From Deltaproteobacteria bacterium (GTDB taxonomy: Bacteria; Desulfobacterota; Dissulfuribacteria; Dissulfuribacterales; QOAL01): a stretch of DNA of 35,340 nt. Under the pieces are notes generated by a model. The model did not search any database, was not told where the DNA came from, and was given only the letters and a program-made list of their open reading frames with translations. Position numbers and translations under genes: made by a program. Numbering within the stretch: position 1 is the first letter of the stretch; every line of letters begins with the position of its first letter. Below are positions 16,365 through 25,213 of the stretch, in pieces. The stretch is taken from NCBI GenBank assembly GCA_024275145.1, contig JAJRZR010000071.1, positions 1 to 35,340 on the forward strand. The letters are read 5' to 3'.

Positions 16365-17207
16365 ATGAAATCAGTAAATATCGCCATAAGCGTAAATACA
16401 TTGGTTACGTGCTTGAAATTCTTTGTCGCCCTTACCGGGGGCAGCGCCACCATGCTCGCCGAGGCCATCCACTCTCTGGCGGATACTGCCAACCAGGCGC
16501 TTCTATGGATAGGGCTCAAGAGAAGCAGAATAGGTCCGTCAAAGGAATTCCCCTTCGGTCGTGGCCAGGAAAGGTTCGTATGGGGCCTCATATCCGCCTG
16601 CGGAATATTCTTTGTTGGGGCGGGCGTTACGGTCTATCATGGGATACACGGACTGATGTATGGTCACGAACCGGAGATAAACCTTTGGACCGTTGTGGTT
16701 CTGGCGGTTTCCTTCTTTGCAGAAGGCGGATCGCTTTTGGTCGCCTGGCACGAAAGGAAAAGGGGCGATACAGCCAATCTGGCGGTACTGATGGAGGACA
16801 GCGCGGCGGTCATAGGTGTGATTATAGCGTGCATCGCCTTGACGATGGCCCACTATACAGGTAAGCCGTATTGGGATTCCATGGGCTCCATCGTGATCGG
16901 GATCATCCTTGGAATCATTGCTATCATACTTATAAGGGAGAACCTCCACTACCTGATAGAGAAGTCATCCCCCAGGGAACTTCAGCAAGAGGTCAGAAAG
17001 GTGCTTGAGTCCTTTCCCCTGGTGGAAGATGTAAAGGATATCAGGATGATAGTTCTGACCCCAGAGTCCCACACAGTAAGGGCCGAAGTGGAGATCAATG
17101 GTTATCTACTGGTCAAGGAAATGGAAGACAGCCTCAGGGATGATTTCCAGGAGGTCGAGACCTTTGGCGATTTTTGCAGTTTTGTGCGGCCTTTGCAAAC
17201 AGGGTAA
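16365..17207 (+). CDS. Cation diffusion facilitator, ZnT9 (SLC30A9)-like, C-terminus frameshifted
   Basis: Inner-membrane exporter for zinc or another divalent metal. The reading frame gives 280 residues with about six membrane helices: 'TGGSATMLAEAIHSLADTANQALLWIGL' with the first metal-site motif HSLAD, the ZnT9-type loop 'EFPFGRGQERFVWGLISACGIFFVGAG', and 'AVLMEDSAAVIGVII', where the usual DH is replaced by ED as in ZnT9 relatives. A cytoplasmic domain follows ('SSPRELQQEVRKVLESFPLVEDVKDIRMIVLTPESHTVRAEVEI'). The frame stops at 17207, but the natural C-terminal tail is readable in another frame to 17299 (see next entry), so the gene is probably about 311 residues when intact. No strong ribosome-binding site precedes the ATG. 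Confidence 0.85.
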   Translation: MKSVNIAISVNTLVTCLKFFVALTGGSATMLAEAIHSLADTANQALLWIGLKRSRIGPSKEFPFGRGQERFVWGLISACGIFFVGAGVTVYHGIHGLMYGHEPEINLWTVVVLAVSFFAEGGSLLVAWHERKRGDTANLAVLMEDSAAVIGVIIACIALTMAHYTGKPYWDSMGSIVIGIILGIIAIILIRENLHYLIEKSSPRELQQEVRKVLESFPLVEDVKDIRMIVLTPESHTVRAEVEINGYLLVKEMEDSLRDDFQEVETFGDFCSFVRPLQTG

Positions 17208-17299
17208 CAAGGACGGTAGGAGCCAAGATAGACGAAATGGAAGATGCGCTGAAGAAGAAAATAACCTATTTGAAATACGTGGATATCAAACCATCTTAG
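17208..17299 (+). other. Out-of-frame C-terminal tail of the cation-efflux gene
   Basis: Shifting by -1 at or near the T5 run at 17171-17175 continues the protein as 'FLQFCAAFANRVTRTVGAK' and 'IDEMEDALKKKITYLKYVDIKPS' before a stop at 17297-17299. Such a tail is the expected end of a ZnT9-like protein (an amphipathic helix and a final strand ending near IxP). One missing T, whether a true mutation or an assembly error at the homopolymer, explains everything. A programmed shift is less likely because the slip site does not re-pair well. Confidence 0.7.
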
Positions 17300-17335
17300 T
17301 ATGGACATCAGCCTTTTATTGGGGAACTATAAGCT

Positions 17336-17710
17336 ATGGCCAAGATAGTAGTATTAGATGATGTGGTGGATGCGGGTGTTCTCATCAAAAAGATCCTTGA
17401 GAGAAAGGATCATGAGGTTCATCCATTTATAGTAGAGGAAGAGGCGATTGATTTCCTGAAGGAGAACAAGGTGGATTTGGTCATCTTGGATATGAAGCTG
17501 AAGAAGATGACGGGCATCGAGGTGCTAGAGGAGATTAAAAAGTTTGACTCTGGCATCAGGGTCATGATGCTTACCGGTTACCCTACCATCGGAACCGCAA
17601 AGGAGGCCCTGAGCCTTGGGGCCGAGGAGTATTGTGTAAAGCCCATAGACAAGGAGGAACTTGAGGAAAAGGTGGCCGCCATATTGGGCAGAGATACGTT
17701 CATCCCATGA
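17336..17710 (+). CDS. Stand-alone response-regulator receiver protein
   Basis: A 124-residue CheY-like receiver domain with no output domain. Acid pocket D8/D9 (VVLDD), phosphoacceptor D52 (LVILDMKL), switch threonine T80 (MMLTGYP) and lysine K102 (YCVKPID) are all present, so it should accept phosphate from a kinase. It follows the cation-efflux gene by 36 nt (using the frameshifted end) and may be co-transcribed. No kinase is adjacent; the nearest is at 32586. Its partner and role are unknown. Confidence 0.92.
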   Translation: MAKIVVLDDVVDAGVLIKKILERKDHEVHPFIVEEEAIDFLKENKVDLVILDMKLKKMTGIEVLEEIKKFDSGIRVMMLTGYPTIGTAKEALSLGAEEYCVKPIDKEELEEKVAAILGRDTFIP

Positions 17711-18156
17711 TAAATGGCAGGAATGTGGCCATTGATGGAAAGGCTAACAACAAAACGATACAGACGATAAAGGCGGGCAGGAAGTAGGCCGTGTCCCTGA
17801 AGACGGTTGAGGTGGAAAGGCCACCGAGCTGGATTTTTGATAGGTTTTCCCTGGAGGTTATATTTTGATAGAAAGCCGCTATTCATACGCTGATCCCACG
17901 TACTTCATGGGAGTATTATCTCTGTTTGTCCCCCTGTTTTTGATTTGTAAAGCCCTCTACGTCCATAGGCGCGCTTTGAACCCAATACATGTTGAATACA
18001 CGAGATTGTACAGCTCGTAAGTTTGCCTAAGATGACAGATGGAGGGCTTAGGTAGGTAGTTTCCATGTGTCTGGCAACGCGGTAGATACCTGTCCCGTGA
18101 CCGGTATGGTTCACGGATTTTAATAATTAGCGAGCACCTTGCGGTCGGTTACGGCA
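17711..18156. other. Convergent intergenic region
   Basis: About 445 nt between the receiver gene (plus) and the Usp gene (minus). A small reading frame of 26 codons (17707-17787) starts with an ATGA overlap on the receiver stop, but it matches nothing I know. A 6-bp inverted repeat CCGTGA-N10-TCACGG (18095-18116) followed on the plus strand by ATTTTAAT is a weak terminator candidate. Nothing else was recognised. Confidence 0.45.
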
Positions 18157-19122
18157 CTAACCTTCCTCGGTGGCAGAGGCCAGTGCAATGGTGATCTCAT
18201 GGCAGCGGTAGACCACTCCGCGGCTTACACTACCCATTAGGATATCTTTCAGTGCGCTTCTGCCATTTCGTCCCATGAAGATAATGTCCGTATTTTTGGA
18301 TCTTGCCTCGGTGGTTATGACCTCGGCCGGTTCTCCATAGGCAGTCTTCTGGATAATCTTCTCCGTGGGAATGCCTGCCCCCTTCAGTATCGAGACGGCC
18401 CGTTCCATGCCTTCCTCGCCCACATCGTCCTTTACACTTCCTTCAGAGAGCAGAGATGCGAGTCGGCTCGGCTTTACTACCCGTATAATAACAATCTCTT
18501 CCAACTCCGGGACGCATGCGCCAGCAAGGATCGCAGCCTCTTCGACGGCTGCAATGGAAGATTTGGAGCCGTCTACTGCAATTACATATCTCCTTCCAGG
18601 GCAACGGATTCCGTGGACCCCTGTGGTGCCTACCACATAGATGGTCGCTTGGGCATTCGAATGGAGTATGCCAGAGGTGACACTTCCCATGAGAAGCTCC
18701 TTGGCAGGAGAAAGGCCCCTTCTTTCCATGATGATGGACGAATAATTTCCCTCTCTGGCAACCCGGAGGATCTCATCCACTGGATCCCCGTCCAGGATGA
18801 GCCTTTCAACGGGAACATTGGATTCCTGGGCCAGGATCTCCCTTTCCATCTCGTCGAGGATCGGGGTGATTCCTTCGTCTATGTATTGCTGCCTAAGGCG
18901 TCTGAACTGGTCGCTTTCAAGTATCTGCTCGGCCCTGAAATCTATATTGACCATGTGCTGGCTCAGGTATCTTCCTGCCATGACATGGAGGAGCGTGATC
19001 AATTCAACCCTTCCTGCCAGCAGTGCCGCGATTCTTCCTGCCAGAACCGCAGGCCGTTTTATGTTTTGATCGCCGTCGACAGGCAGCAGTAATTTCGTCA
19101 GTGGAACGAGTTCCGTATGCAT
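18157..19122 (-). CDS. Tandem universal stress protein
   Basis: A 321-residue cytoplasmic protein made of two UspA domains (about residues 1-165 and 170-321). The second domain ends with an intact ATP-binding loop, G-x2-G-x9-G-S, in MGRNGRSALKDILMGS. The equivalent loop in the first domain reads MERRGLSPAKELLMGS, where the first glycine is a glutamate, so that domain may not bind ATP. The ATG at 19122 has a strong GGGGGAGG upstream; the longer frame to 19161 would overlap the transporter gene. It starts 17 nt after the end of the upstream permease gene and is most likely the last gene of the three-gene operon. Tandem Usps next to membrane transporters usually act as regulators sensing ATP; here that is inference. 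Confidence 0.9.
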   Translation of the reverse strand: MHTELVPLTKLLLPVDGDQNIKRPAVLAGRIAALLAGRVELITLLHVMAGRYLSQHMVNIDFRAEQILESDQFRRLRQQYIDEGITPILDEMEREILAQESNVPVERLILDGDPVDEILRVAREGNYSSIIMERRGLSPAKELLMGSVTSGILHSNAQATIYVVGTTGVHGIRCPGRRYVIAVDGSKSSIAAVEEAAILAGACVPELEEIVIIRVVKPSRLASLLSEGSVKDDVGEEGMERAVSILKGAGIPTEKIIQKTAYGEPAEVITTEARSKNTDIIFMGRNGRSALKDILMGSVSRGVVYRCHEITIALASATEEG

Positions 19123-19139
19123 TTTTGACCTCCCCCTTT

Positions 19140-20966
19140 TCAATAGAAGAGCAAAAGCCATACATTGGCTATGGCTACGCTGATAATCATGTACAGGAAG
19201 CCCACCTTCATATAGCCAAAGAATTTTATTGGGTAACCAGCGGATTCAGCTATACCCAGGGTGACCACGTTGGCACTTGCACCTATCATGGTACCGTTTC
19301 CGCCAAAACAGGCACCAAAGGCAAGTGCCCACCATAGAACGCCGGATTCAGCCCCTGGAATCACCTTCGTAAGATAAGCTACTATGGGAAGCATGGTAGC
19401 AGTAAAGGGTATGTTGTCAACGAAGGCACTCATGATGGCAGCTACCCAGAGAATCAGGCAGATGGATGCAGTGAGGTTTCCATGGGACAAGTGGAGAACC
19501 CAGTCGGCTATCATGTCAAGGAGACCGGTTTCCTCCACTGCTCCCACCAGTATGAAGAGAAACATGAAGAAGAGCAGTGTGGTCCATTCGATGTCCTTTT
19601 CTATAAGCTCGAGCAGATCCACCTTTTTCGTGAGCAGTCCATATGTAAACAGCAAGGCGGCCCCGAAGAGTGCGGCGATGCTGACCTCCATGTGCCATAT
19701 TCCATGGGTGAGGAACATCGCTATTACGATTCCCATGATGATGAGACCTACCGTAAGGAGGGTGGAGTCGGTGATTTTGTATTCCTCCCTGAGCCTTACG
19801 ATAAAGGCCTGGATGTCGTCCACCGATGCCTTTGAATACTCCCTGCCGTAGGCGATCTTGGAGTAGCCGAAAAGGGCTATCATTGCAACCAGGCAGACCG
19901 GTGCAAGGTTGATCACAAAATCCATGAAGGTAAGCCCAGCATAGGAACCGATCATTATGTTGGGTGGGTCACCGATCAGGGTGGCCGTACCACCAATGTT
20001 TGAGGCCAGTATTTCCGGGATCAAAAGGGACACGGGAGAGATGCCCAGGGATAGTGCTATCTCTATGCTCACAGGGGTCAGGAGGAGCATGGTCGTGACG
20101 TTGTCCAGAAACGCAGATGCGAACGCAGTAAACGCCATCAGGATGATGGACAGTATAATGACGTTACCCCTTGCAAGCTGGTAGCATTTATAGGCACACC
20201 ACTGGAAGACCCCTGTATGTTTCAATATGCCGACGATTATCATCATTCCCATTAGGAGGAATATGACATTCATATCTATGGCGTGGATGGCACTTTCATA
20301 TGAAAGGATATGGTATTGAGGGTTGATGGTGCCGATCGTATAGCTTATGACCAGCATGGTCGCAGCCCCCAACATTGCGGCAAGTGTCCTGTGCAAGAGT
20401 TCAAAGGAGATAAGGATATAGGCCAGCAGGAATATGACCGTGGCTATCCAGAAGGCAGGTCCCTTGGTCCTTTTGATCTTGAGGTCGGCCTTGAGCGTAT
20501 AACCCGAAGGGGTATGCAGAAGACGGTCAAGGGATATGGTATCCGATTCCTCGGTATAGCTCGGTTTAAAGACCTTTATGGTGATCTTGGAGGTTTTGGT
20601 CAGCTCGCCGGGCAACCTGAGGGATGCCTGGAAGGTCCCGTCAGGTGCAGAGATGATCTCTGCCGGACCATGCTTGTGCTGTCCGTGCACCTCTGGTTTC
20701 AACGCCTTGCCATTCAGGAAGACCGCTATCTTCGCATCATCCACCCCGGTATTGTGGGGATTTACGATCTTTCCATATATGTCCAGGATCGGGCCTGAAT
20801 GGGAAGCCTGATCGGCAGATACGGCCCCTTTCTCCCCAAGTGCCCAGCCTGTTCCCGTCAGGCTGAATATCGTGAATAGAATGAACGCCACCAGGCCGCT
20901 ATGGCGGAAGATTCTATTCACGAGGTTGGTCCTGTTGGGACCGGTTTCCGAAGTCCATAGAAACAT
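19140..20966 (-). CDS. ArsB/NhaD/SLC13-superfamily permease with exported Ig-like N-terminal domain
   Basis: A 608-residue secondary transporter. A signal-like helix (about residues 24-43) is followed by an extracytoplasmic beta-sandwich (about 60-150, 'LDIYGKIVNPHNTGVDDAKIAVFLNGK', 'SAPDGTFQASLRLPG') of the carboxypeptidase-regulatory/Ig-like type. The rest is about eleven helices of the ion-transporter superfamily, with the two re-entrant repeats visible: 'SAFLDNVTTMLLLTPVSIEIAL ... NIGGTATLIGDPPNIMIGS' and 'SAFVDNIPFTATMLPIVAYL ... GGNGTMIGASANVVTLGIAE'. Arsenite, Na+/H+ and anion permeases share this core, so the substrate is open. GGGAGG precedes the ATG. It lies 14 nt after the next permease gene, in the same operon. 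Confidence 0.85.
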   Translation of the reverse strand: MFLWTSETGPNRTNLVNRIFRHSGLVAFILFTIFSLTGTGWALGEKGAVSADQASHSGPILDIYGKIVNPHNTGVDDAKIAVFLNGKALKPEVHGQHKHGPAEIISAPDGTFQASLRLPGELTKTSKITIKVFKPSYTEESDTISLDRLLHTPSGYTLKADLKIKRTKGPAFWIATVIFLLAYILISFELLHRTLAAMLGAATMLVISYTIGTINPQYHILSYESAIHAIDMNVIFLLMGMMIIVGILKHTGVFQWCAYKCYQLARGNVIILSIILMAFTAFASAFLDNVTTMLLLTPVSIEIALSLGISPVSLLIPEILASNIGGTATLIGDPPNIMIGSYAGLTFMDFVINLAPVCLVAMIALFGYSKIAYGREYSKASVDDIQAFIVRLREEYKITDSTLLTVGLIIMGIVIAMFLTHGIWHMEVSIAALFGAALLFTYGLLTKKVDLLELIEKDIEWTTLLFFMFLFILVGAVEETGLLDMIADWVLHLSHGNLTASICLILWVAAIMSAFVDNIPFTATMLPIVAYLTKVIPGAESGVLWWALAFGACFGGNGTMIGASANVVTLGIAESAGYPIKFFGYMKVGFLYMIISVAIANVWLLLFY

Positions 20967-20980
20967 TCTGTTGCCTCCCT

Positions 20981-22837
20981 TTAAGCCGAAATACCATAAA
21001 AGAAATATAGAACGCCCATCATAACCGCCAGGTACAGGATGGTCATGCCACTGCCGGCCCGTACATAGTCAAGGGTCTTGTACCCGCCTGGTCTCATGAT
21101 AAGGGCGTTGACCTGGTGCGTGGGAAGAACGAAGGTGTTCGATGCGGCGATCCCCACTACCAAGGCCGCCATCTTGGGATCTGCCCCTGCCTCCAGGGCC
21201 ATGTTCATGACCAGGGGGACCAGCAATACCGTCGCCCCGACATTTGATGCAACCAGGGTAAAGAACGATGTCAACAATCCTATTACCAAGAGGAGCATGA
21301 ACGGGCTGATACTCCCCAGGGCCTGCATGATGGTTGTGGCGATAAAACGGGCGGCTCCAGTGGTTTCGAAGGCTATACCCAGCGGGATAAGGCCTGCCAG
21401 CAGGAAGATCGTCATCCAGTCAACGGATTGATAGGCCTCATCTATAGACATAACCTTTAAAAGTACCATCCCGATCGCACCCGATAGAAGTGCAATGGAC
21501 AGTTGAACGTGAAATCCGAGCGCCATTACAAGGGCAAGGACGAGACATGCCACTGCGTACGGTGCCTTTTCCGTGCGCATGATCTCACCTTTCAGGTCCT
21601 CTGTAAACAGGAGGACGCCACGTTCCTTTAGTACGTGAAATTTCTCCCAGGGGCCCAGAAGTAGTATGGCATCGCCGGCCCTCAGTTTCATCCTGGATAT
21701 GTTGGCCCTCAGAATCTTGTTGTCCTTGTAGAGGGCTATCGGATTTACCTGGAATTTTTTCCGAAAGTGTAGCTCGCGCATGGTCTTGCCTATGAGTTTC
21801 GAGTTTGGCGGGACCACGGCCTCTACTACCCCTGCATTGTTCGGTGAAAGTGCCTCGGCGAAGATGTCCAGGTCTTCCTTGAGGTTCCAGCCAAGGTCGG
21901 AGGCGGCCCTTTTGACGTTTTCAGGCAGGCCCAGTACTGCGATGACGTCCCCCGGTCCTATGGTATCTTCCCTTACCGGCGACATGATCAATTTTCTCCC
22001 CCCATCCTTGCTGATGGCCACGATGGTACATTTGTAGGTGGGGCGGAAGTTCAACTCATCCAGGGTTTTTGTCTCCCAGTTTTCCGGTATGTCTATCTCA
22101 AAAATTTTTTTGCCTACCTTGGTGGAGTAAAGTGTTTCCGTATGGGAGGTCATGAGGGTGGCGTCTCCCTTTGATCTTACGGCTGGCAGGATCCACCTGC
22201 CCATTAGGGCAAAATAGGCTATGCCGGCTGCAAGAAGGGCTACTCCCATTGGAGTCACGGTAAACAGGCCAAAAGGTTCGAAGGCGATACCGCCGATTAG
22301 GGATTGGTTGTTGTTCCACCATGATTCCATGAGGTCATTTAGAAGGATCAAGGGGCTTGATCCAACCAGGGTGATACACCCCCCGATAATGGCGCAGAAG
22401 CCCATAGGCATCAGTATGCGGGATACCGGCACGGCCAGTTGCTTGCTGATCCTGGTGGCGGCCGGCATGAAGAGGGCCGCAGCTCCTATGTTCTGCATGA
22501 AACTCGATATAAAGCCCACAGTGGCTGCAATCATGGCCATGATCCTGGTTTCCGACTTGCCCGCAAGTTTTATTATGTGCCTTGCCAGGATGTTCATGAC
22601 CCCGGTCTTGTCAAGGCCTGCCCCTATGATGATTACGGCGATAATGGAGACTACCGCATTGGAACTGAGTCCACTGATTGCCTGTTTCGGAGTGATTACG
22701 CCAAGGAGTGGCAGCACGATCATCATTATGATGCCGACCACATCTACCCTGACCCATTCAAAAATGAAAAGGAGTATGGCAAAGGTCAACACCCCTAGAA
22801 CGATCATAATGTCTGTTGTCATGACAAATTCTTGCAT
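20981..22837 (-). CDS. SLC13-family permease with two RCK_C (TrkA-C) domains
   Basis: A 618-residue anion permease of the type often linked to sulfate or dicarboxylate uptake. Membrane helices at both ends flank a cytoplasmic insert (about residues 230-405) holding two RCK_C domains: 'KIFEIDIPENWETKTLDELNF ... GPGDVIAVLG' and 'VVEAVVPPNSKLIGKTMRELHFRKKF ... RAGDAILLLGP'. These domains normally bind small ligands such as nucleotides and gate transport. Re-entrant motifs 'ISSFMQNIGAAALFMPAATRIS' and 'FTLVASNVGATVLLVPLVMNMAL' are the two halves of the transport core. It is the first gene of the operon with the second permease and the tandem Usp. A second ATG five codons in is also possible. Confidence 0.87.
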   Translation of the reverse strand: MQEFVMTTDIMIVLGVLTFAILLFIFEWVRVDVVGIIMMIVLPLLGVITPKQAISGLSSNAVVSIIAVIIIGAGLDKTGVMNILARHIIKLAGKSETRIMAMIAATVGFISSFMQNIGAAALFMPAATRISKQLAVPVSRILMPMGFCAIIGGCITLVGSSPLILLNDLMESWWNNNQSLIGGIAFEPFGLFTVTPMGVALLAAGIAYFALMGRWILPAVRSKGDATLMTSHTETLYSTKVGKKIFEIDIPENWETKTLDELNFRPTYKCTIVAISKDGGRKLIMSPVREDTIGPGDVIAVLGLPENVKRAASDLGWNLKEDLDIFAEALSPNNAGVVEAVVPPNSKLIGKTMRELHFRKKFQVNPIALYKDNKILRANISRMKLRAGDAILLLGPWEKFHVLKERGVLLFTEDLKGEIMRTEKAPYAVACLVLALVMALGFHVQLSIALLSGAIGMVLLKVMSIDEAYQSVDWMTIFLLAGLIPLGIAFETTGAARFIATTIMQALGSISPFMLLLVIGLLTSFFTLVASNVGATVLLVPLVMNMALEAGADPKMAALVVGIAASNTFVLPTHQVNALIMRPGGYKTLDYVRAGSGMTILYLAVMMGVLYFFYGISA

Positions 22838-22905
22838 TTGAAGCCCCCTTTCCTCTGTCGCTCACCTGTAGGACGCGGATTTTTGTCGGGTCCTTCCAGG
22901 GGCGT

Positions 22906-22946
22906 ACTATAACTGCGAAATCGGCCCCCCTCTATTCAGCCGATTT
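22906..22946 (-). promoter_or_regulatory. Promoter and operator of the SLC13-Usp operon
   Basis: On the minus strand a -10-like TATAGT (22906-22911) lies 69 nt before the first gene's ATG, with no good -35. Over the -35 position sits a perfect 8-bp inverted repeat, AAATCGGC (22918-22925) and GCCGATTT (22939-22946) with a 13-nt spacer, followed by a further GCCGATT direct copy at 22947-22953. A poor -35 covered by a dyad is what an activator-dependent promoter looks like. No regulator gene is adjacent. Confidence 0.45.
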
Positions 22947-23575
22947 GCCGATTAAAACAACGGTCGATTCCAACTACCTGTAAGGCCTTGGGAAGGCCCT
23001 CAGGCCTTCGTATGGCCATGCACCTGATACCGATCCTTTGGTATAAAGACTTGGCCTGCCTCGATACCACGTTTTCGTGATGAACTTTCATGTACGCCCA
23101 GCCACTTTCATCCCCTGAACATGGAAAAATGCAGCCCTGATGGAAGATGCATTTTCACTGTGGTTACACAGTCTGAAGATATGTTGAAGGGGCACGTTTG
23201 GGGGTGACATGGCAGAAAAAAAATGCAGGGGAAACTGCCTGGGACTTCATAGGGAAAAGGCACGGTTACGTCATTTGTCATTGTGCCCGTCTTGATAATT
23301 TTGCAAGAGGTCTCAGGTAAAATCAATCGATGCCCCCGCTGGATACAGTCGCCGTGCGAAATACCTTGCCTCACATCCTGGACTTTCATGCGGTTCCTTG
23401 CACTCGCTGCCGCGCTCCGGGTACCAGGGACGATTCCGATGGAGGTGGATTTCCACGGTAAATTTATACCAATATTATCGGTCGAAATTTTTAAATCTTA
23501 AACAGATACAGCCGATAACGTCCTTTAGGCCATTACCCATGTTCATACGTGCCAAGGGTTTTATTGGTGAAAAAG

Positions 23576-23600
23576 GTTTGGGCAATATATTTGCCCAAAC
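23576..23600. repeat. Perfect 10-bp inverted repeat
   Basis: GTTTGGGCAA and TTGCCCAAAC are separated by TATAT, making a perfect hairpin or dyad with no mismatch. A T7 run follows only about 20 nt later, too far for a classical terminator. It could be an operator or the stem of a small RNA. Confidence 0.6.
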
Positions 23601-24421
23601 TGTTACAAATCGCAACATCTTTTTTTCTTATCCTGGAAATGCTCGGACTGAAATCAATATTCCGAATTGTCGGCAAGGACCTTGCCGTAGGTGTGCGCCA
23701 ACGCTTTGTGGCATAATATTAGGTTGAAATAATAATCAATTTTGGATTAGTCTATTACTTAATAGAGATTTCGATGTAATTCTGGAATTGGGATGTCCAG
23801 ACTGGTTAAATACACTGAGACAAAGTTTGTTGCAAAAATGGACAATAGGTTTCAGCCTTTAACAATTTTTGGGACCTTTGGGGATGCGCGCCGTGTCCAA
23901 GAACAATGCAACAGGCCGGGCAACATGAAGGCCTGGTCAAATTTCCATTTTCCCCTGTATGTACATGATAAGGGCGGCCACTAATGCGAGGATACATGTA
24001 CGTAGGTGATTAGATGTTCACCTATCAGACAGGGGAAAATCCTGTATCCTGTAAACCACGAGGTTTTCCAGGGTATTCATTCAGCAACGGATAGGGGGTG
24101 ATTTCTGTGAATCTTAAATAAGAGGGCTCAACGCCTACACACATGGGATGGTTTTGCCCTTGGGACCACTTTCCGGCAGGATAACGGAGCAGATACTGTT
24201 TCGTTGCCTGGGCAAGCACTGTCACATGATCGGGGTTTAAGGTATTTCTTGTTTGAAAACAGAGTGTTCTGATGACTGACCGGTTTTCTTTTTGCAGGTG
24301 GTTGGTGTGAAAATACATCCTTGTGCCTGGCCATGTTTTAATGCCGGGAGGCGGCCTCGGATCCATGGGGCCGCTTTAACACTTGTGAAATATTGGCCAA
24401 ATGAGAAGGAAGGAGTGAATC

Positions 24422-25213
24422 ATGCATAATAACAGGTTTTCAGCCGTTTTGGTCATTTTATTGGTACTGGCTGTGTGTGTTCCGGCTGTTGCGGACAGTG
24501 GTGAAGCGTCAAAGAATACGTTTACCAACAGTGTTGGTATAGAATTTGTTAGGATTCCAGCCGGTACCTTTTTTATGGGGGCGAACAGACATTTTGAAAA
24601 TGCAGATTCGGACGAACTGCCAAGGCATAAGGTTCGGATCACCAAGCCCTTTTATTTAAGTAGATATGAAATTACTCAGGCCCAGTGGGTGGCCGTAATG
24701 GGAAGCAACCCAAGCCATTTCAAGGGGCGGAACAGGCCCGTGGAACAGGTATCCTGGTATGATGTCCAGAAGTTCATCGAGAGGTTGAATGCCAGGGAAA
24801 ATACGGATAAGTATAGGCTGCCAACCGAGGCAGAATGGGAATATGCTGCCAGGGCCGGGGGCGACGGCAGTTATTGTTTTGGGGATATGATAGATGATCT
24901 TGTACTGTATGCCTGGTATTACGTTAACGCTGGGCAGAAAACCCATCCTGTGGGCCGGTTGAAGGCAAATGATTTCGGACTTCACGATATGCACGGGAAT
25001 GTATGGGAATGGTGCAATGATTGGTATGCGGCTGACTACTTTTCTCATTCACCCTTAGAGGATCCAAAAGGACCATCCAGTGGAACTTTGAAGGTTGAAA
25101 AGGGGGGAGGTTGGGATTCCCTGGCGGATAGTTGCAGGTCAGCATATCGTCATGGCATAGTACCGGAAAAAAAGAATTCAGCCCTGGGCTTTCGTTTGCT
25201 CATGGTGGAATAG
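24422..25213 (+). CDS. Exported SUMF1 (formylglycine-generating-enzyme-like) domain protein
   Basis: A 263-residue exported protein: signal peptide (MHNNRFSAVLVILLVLAVCVPAVA) followed by one SUMF1 domain, from 'NSVGIEFVRIPAGTFFMGAN' through 'FYLSRYEITQAQWVAVMG', 'PVEQVSWYDVQKFIERLN', 'YRLPTEAEWEYAARAG', 'DMHGNVWEWCNDWY' to 'SALGFRLLMVE'. These are all the family's landmarks at normal length. The paired cysteines that bind copper in true formylglycine-generating enzymes are absent: the region reads GGGWDSLADSCRSAYRHG with a single cysteine, so sulfatase maturation is unlikely. Such proteins are usually periplasmic binding or scaffold domains. AAGGAAGGAG gives a strong start. It stands alone between two non-coding stretches. 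Confidence 0.88.
   Translation: MHNNRFSAVLVILLVLAVCVPAVADSGEASKNTFTNSVGIEFVRIPAGTFFMGANRHFENADSDELPRHKVRITKPFYLSRYEITQAQWVAVMGSNPSHFKGRNRPVEQVSWYDVQKFIERLNARENTDKYRLPTEAEWEYAARAGGDGSYCFGDMIDDLVLYAWYYVNAGQKTHPVGRLKANDFGLHDMHGNVWEWCNDWYAADYFSHSPLEDPKGPSSGTLKVEKGGGWDSLADSCRSAYRHGIVPEKKNSALGFRLLMVE

Larger units (their letters stand above)
22838..24421. other. Long intergenic region (1.6 kb)
   Basis: No convincing gene on either strand; open frames reach only about 113 codons and look random. It contains the operator of the minus-strand operon (22906-22946), a set of alternating GGCCTT/AAGGCC repeats at 22983-23008, a perfect palindrome at 23576-23600, an 8-bp dyad CGGCAAGG/CCTTGCCG at 23671-23687, and TAGGTG-N10-CACCTA at 24003-24024. 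The centre (23450-23850) is more AT-rich than the coding regions. It may hold a small RNA or decayed genes. Confidence 0.5.

Noticed and set aside
24025-24366. 113-codon minus-strand frame in the gene-free stretch
   Set aside because: Random-looking composition, no ribosome-binding site, no recognisable domain.
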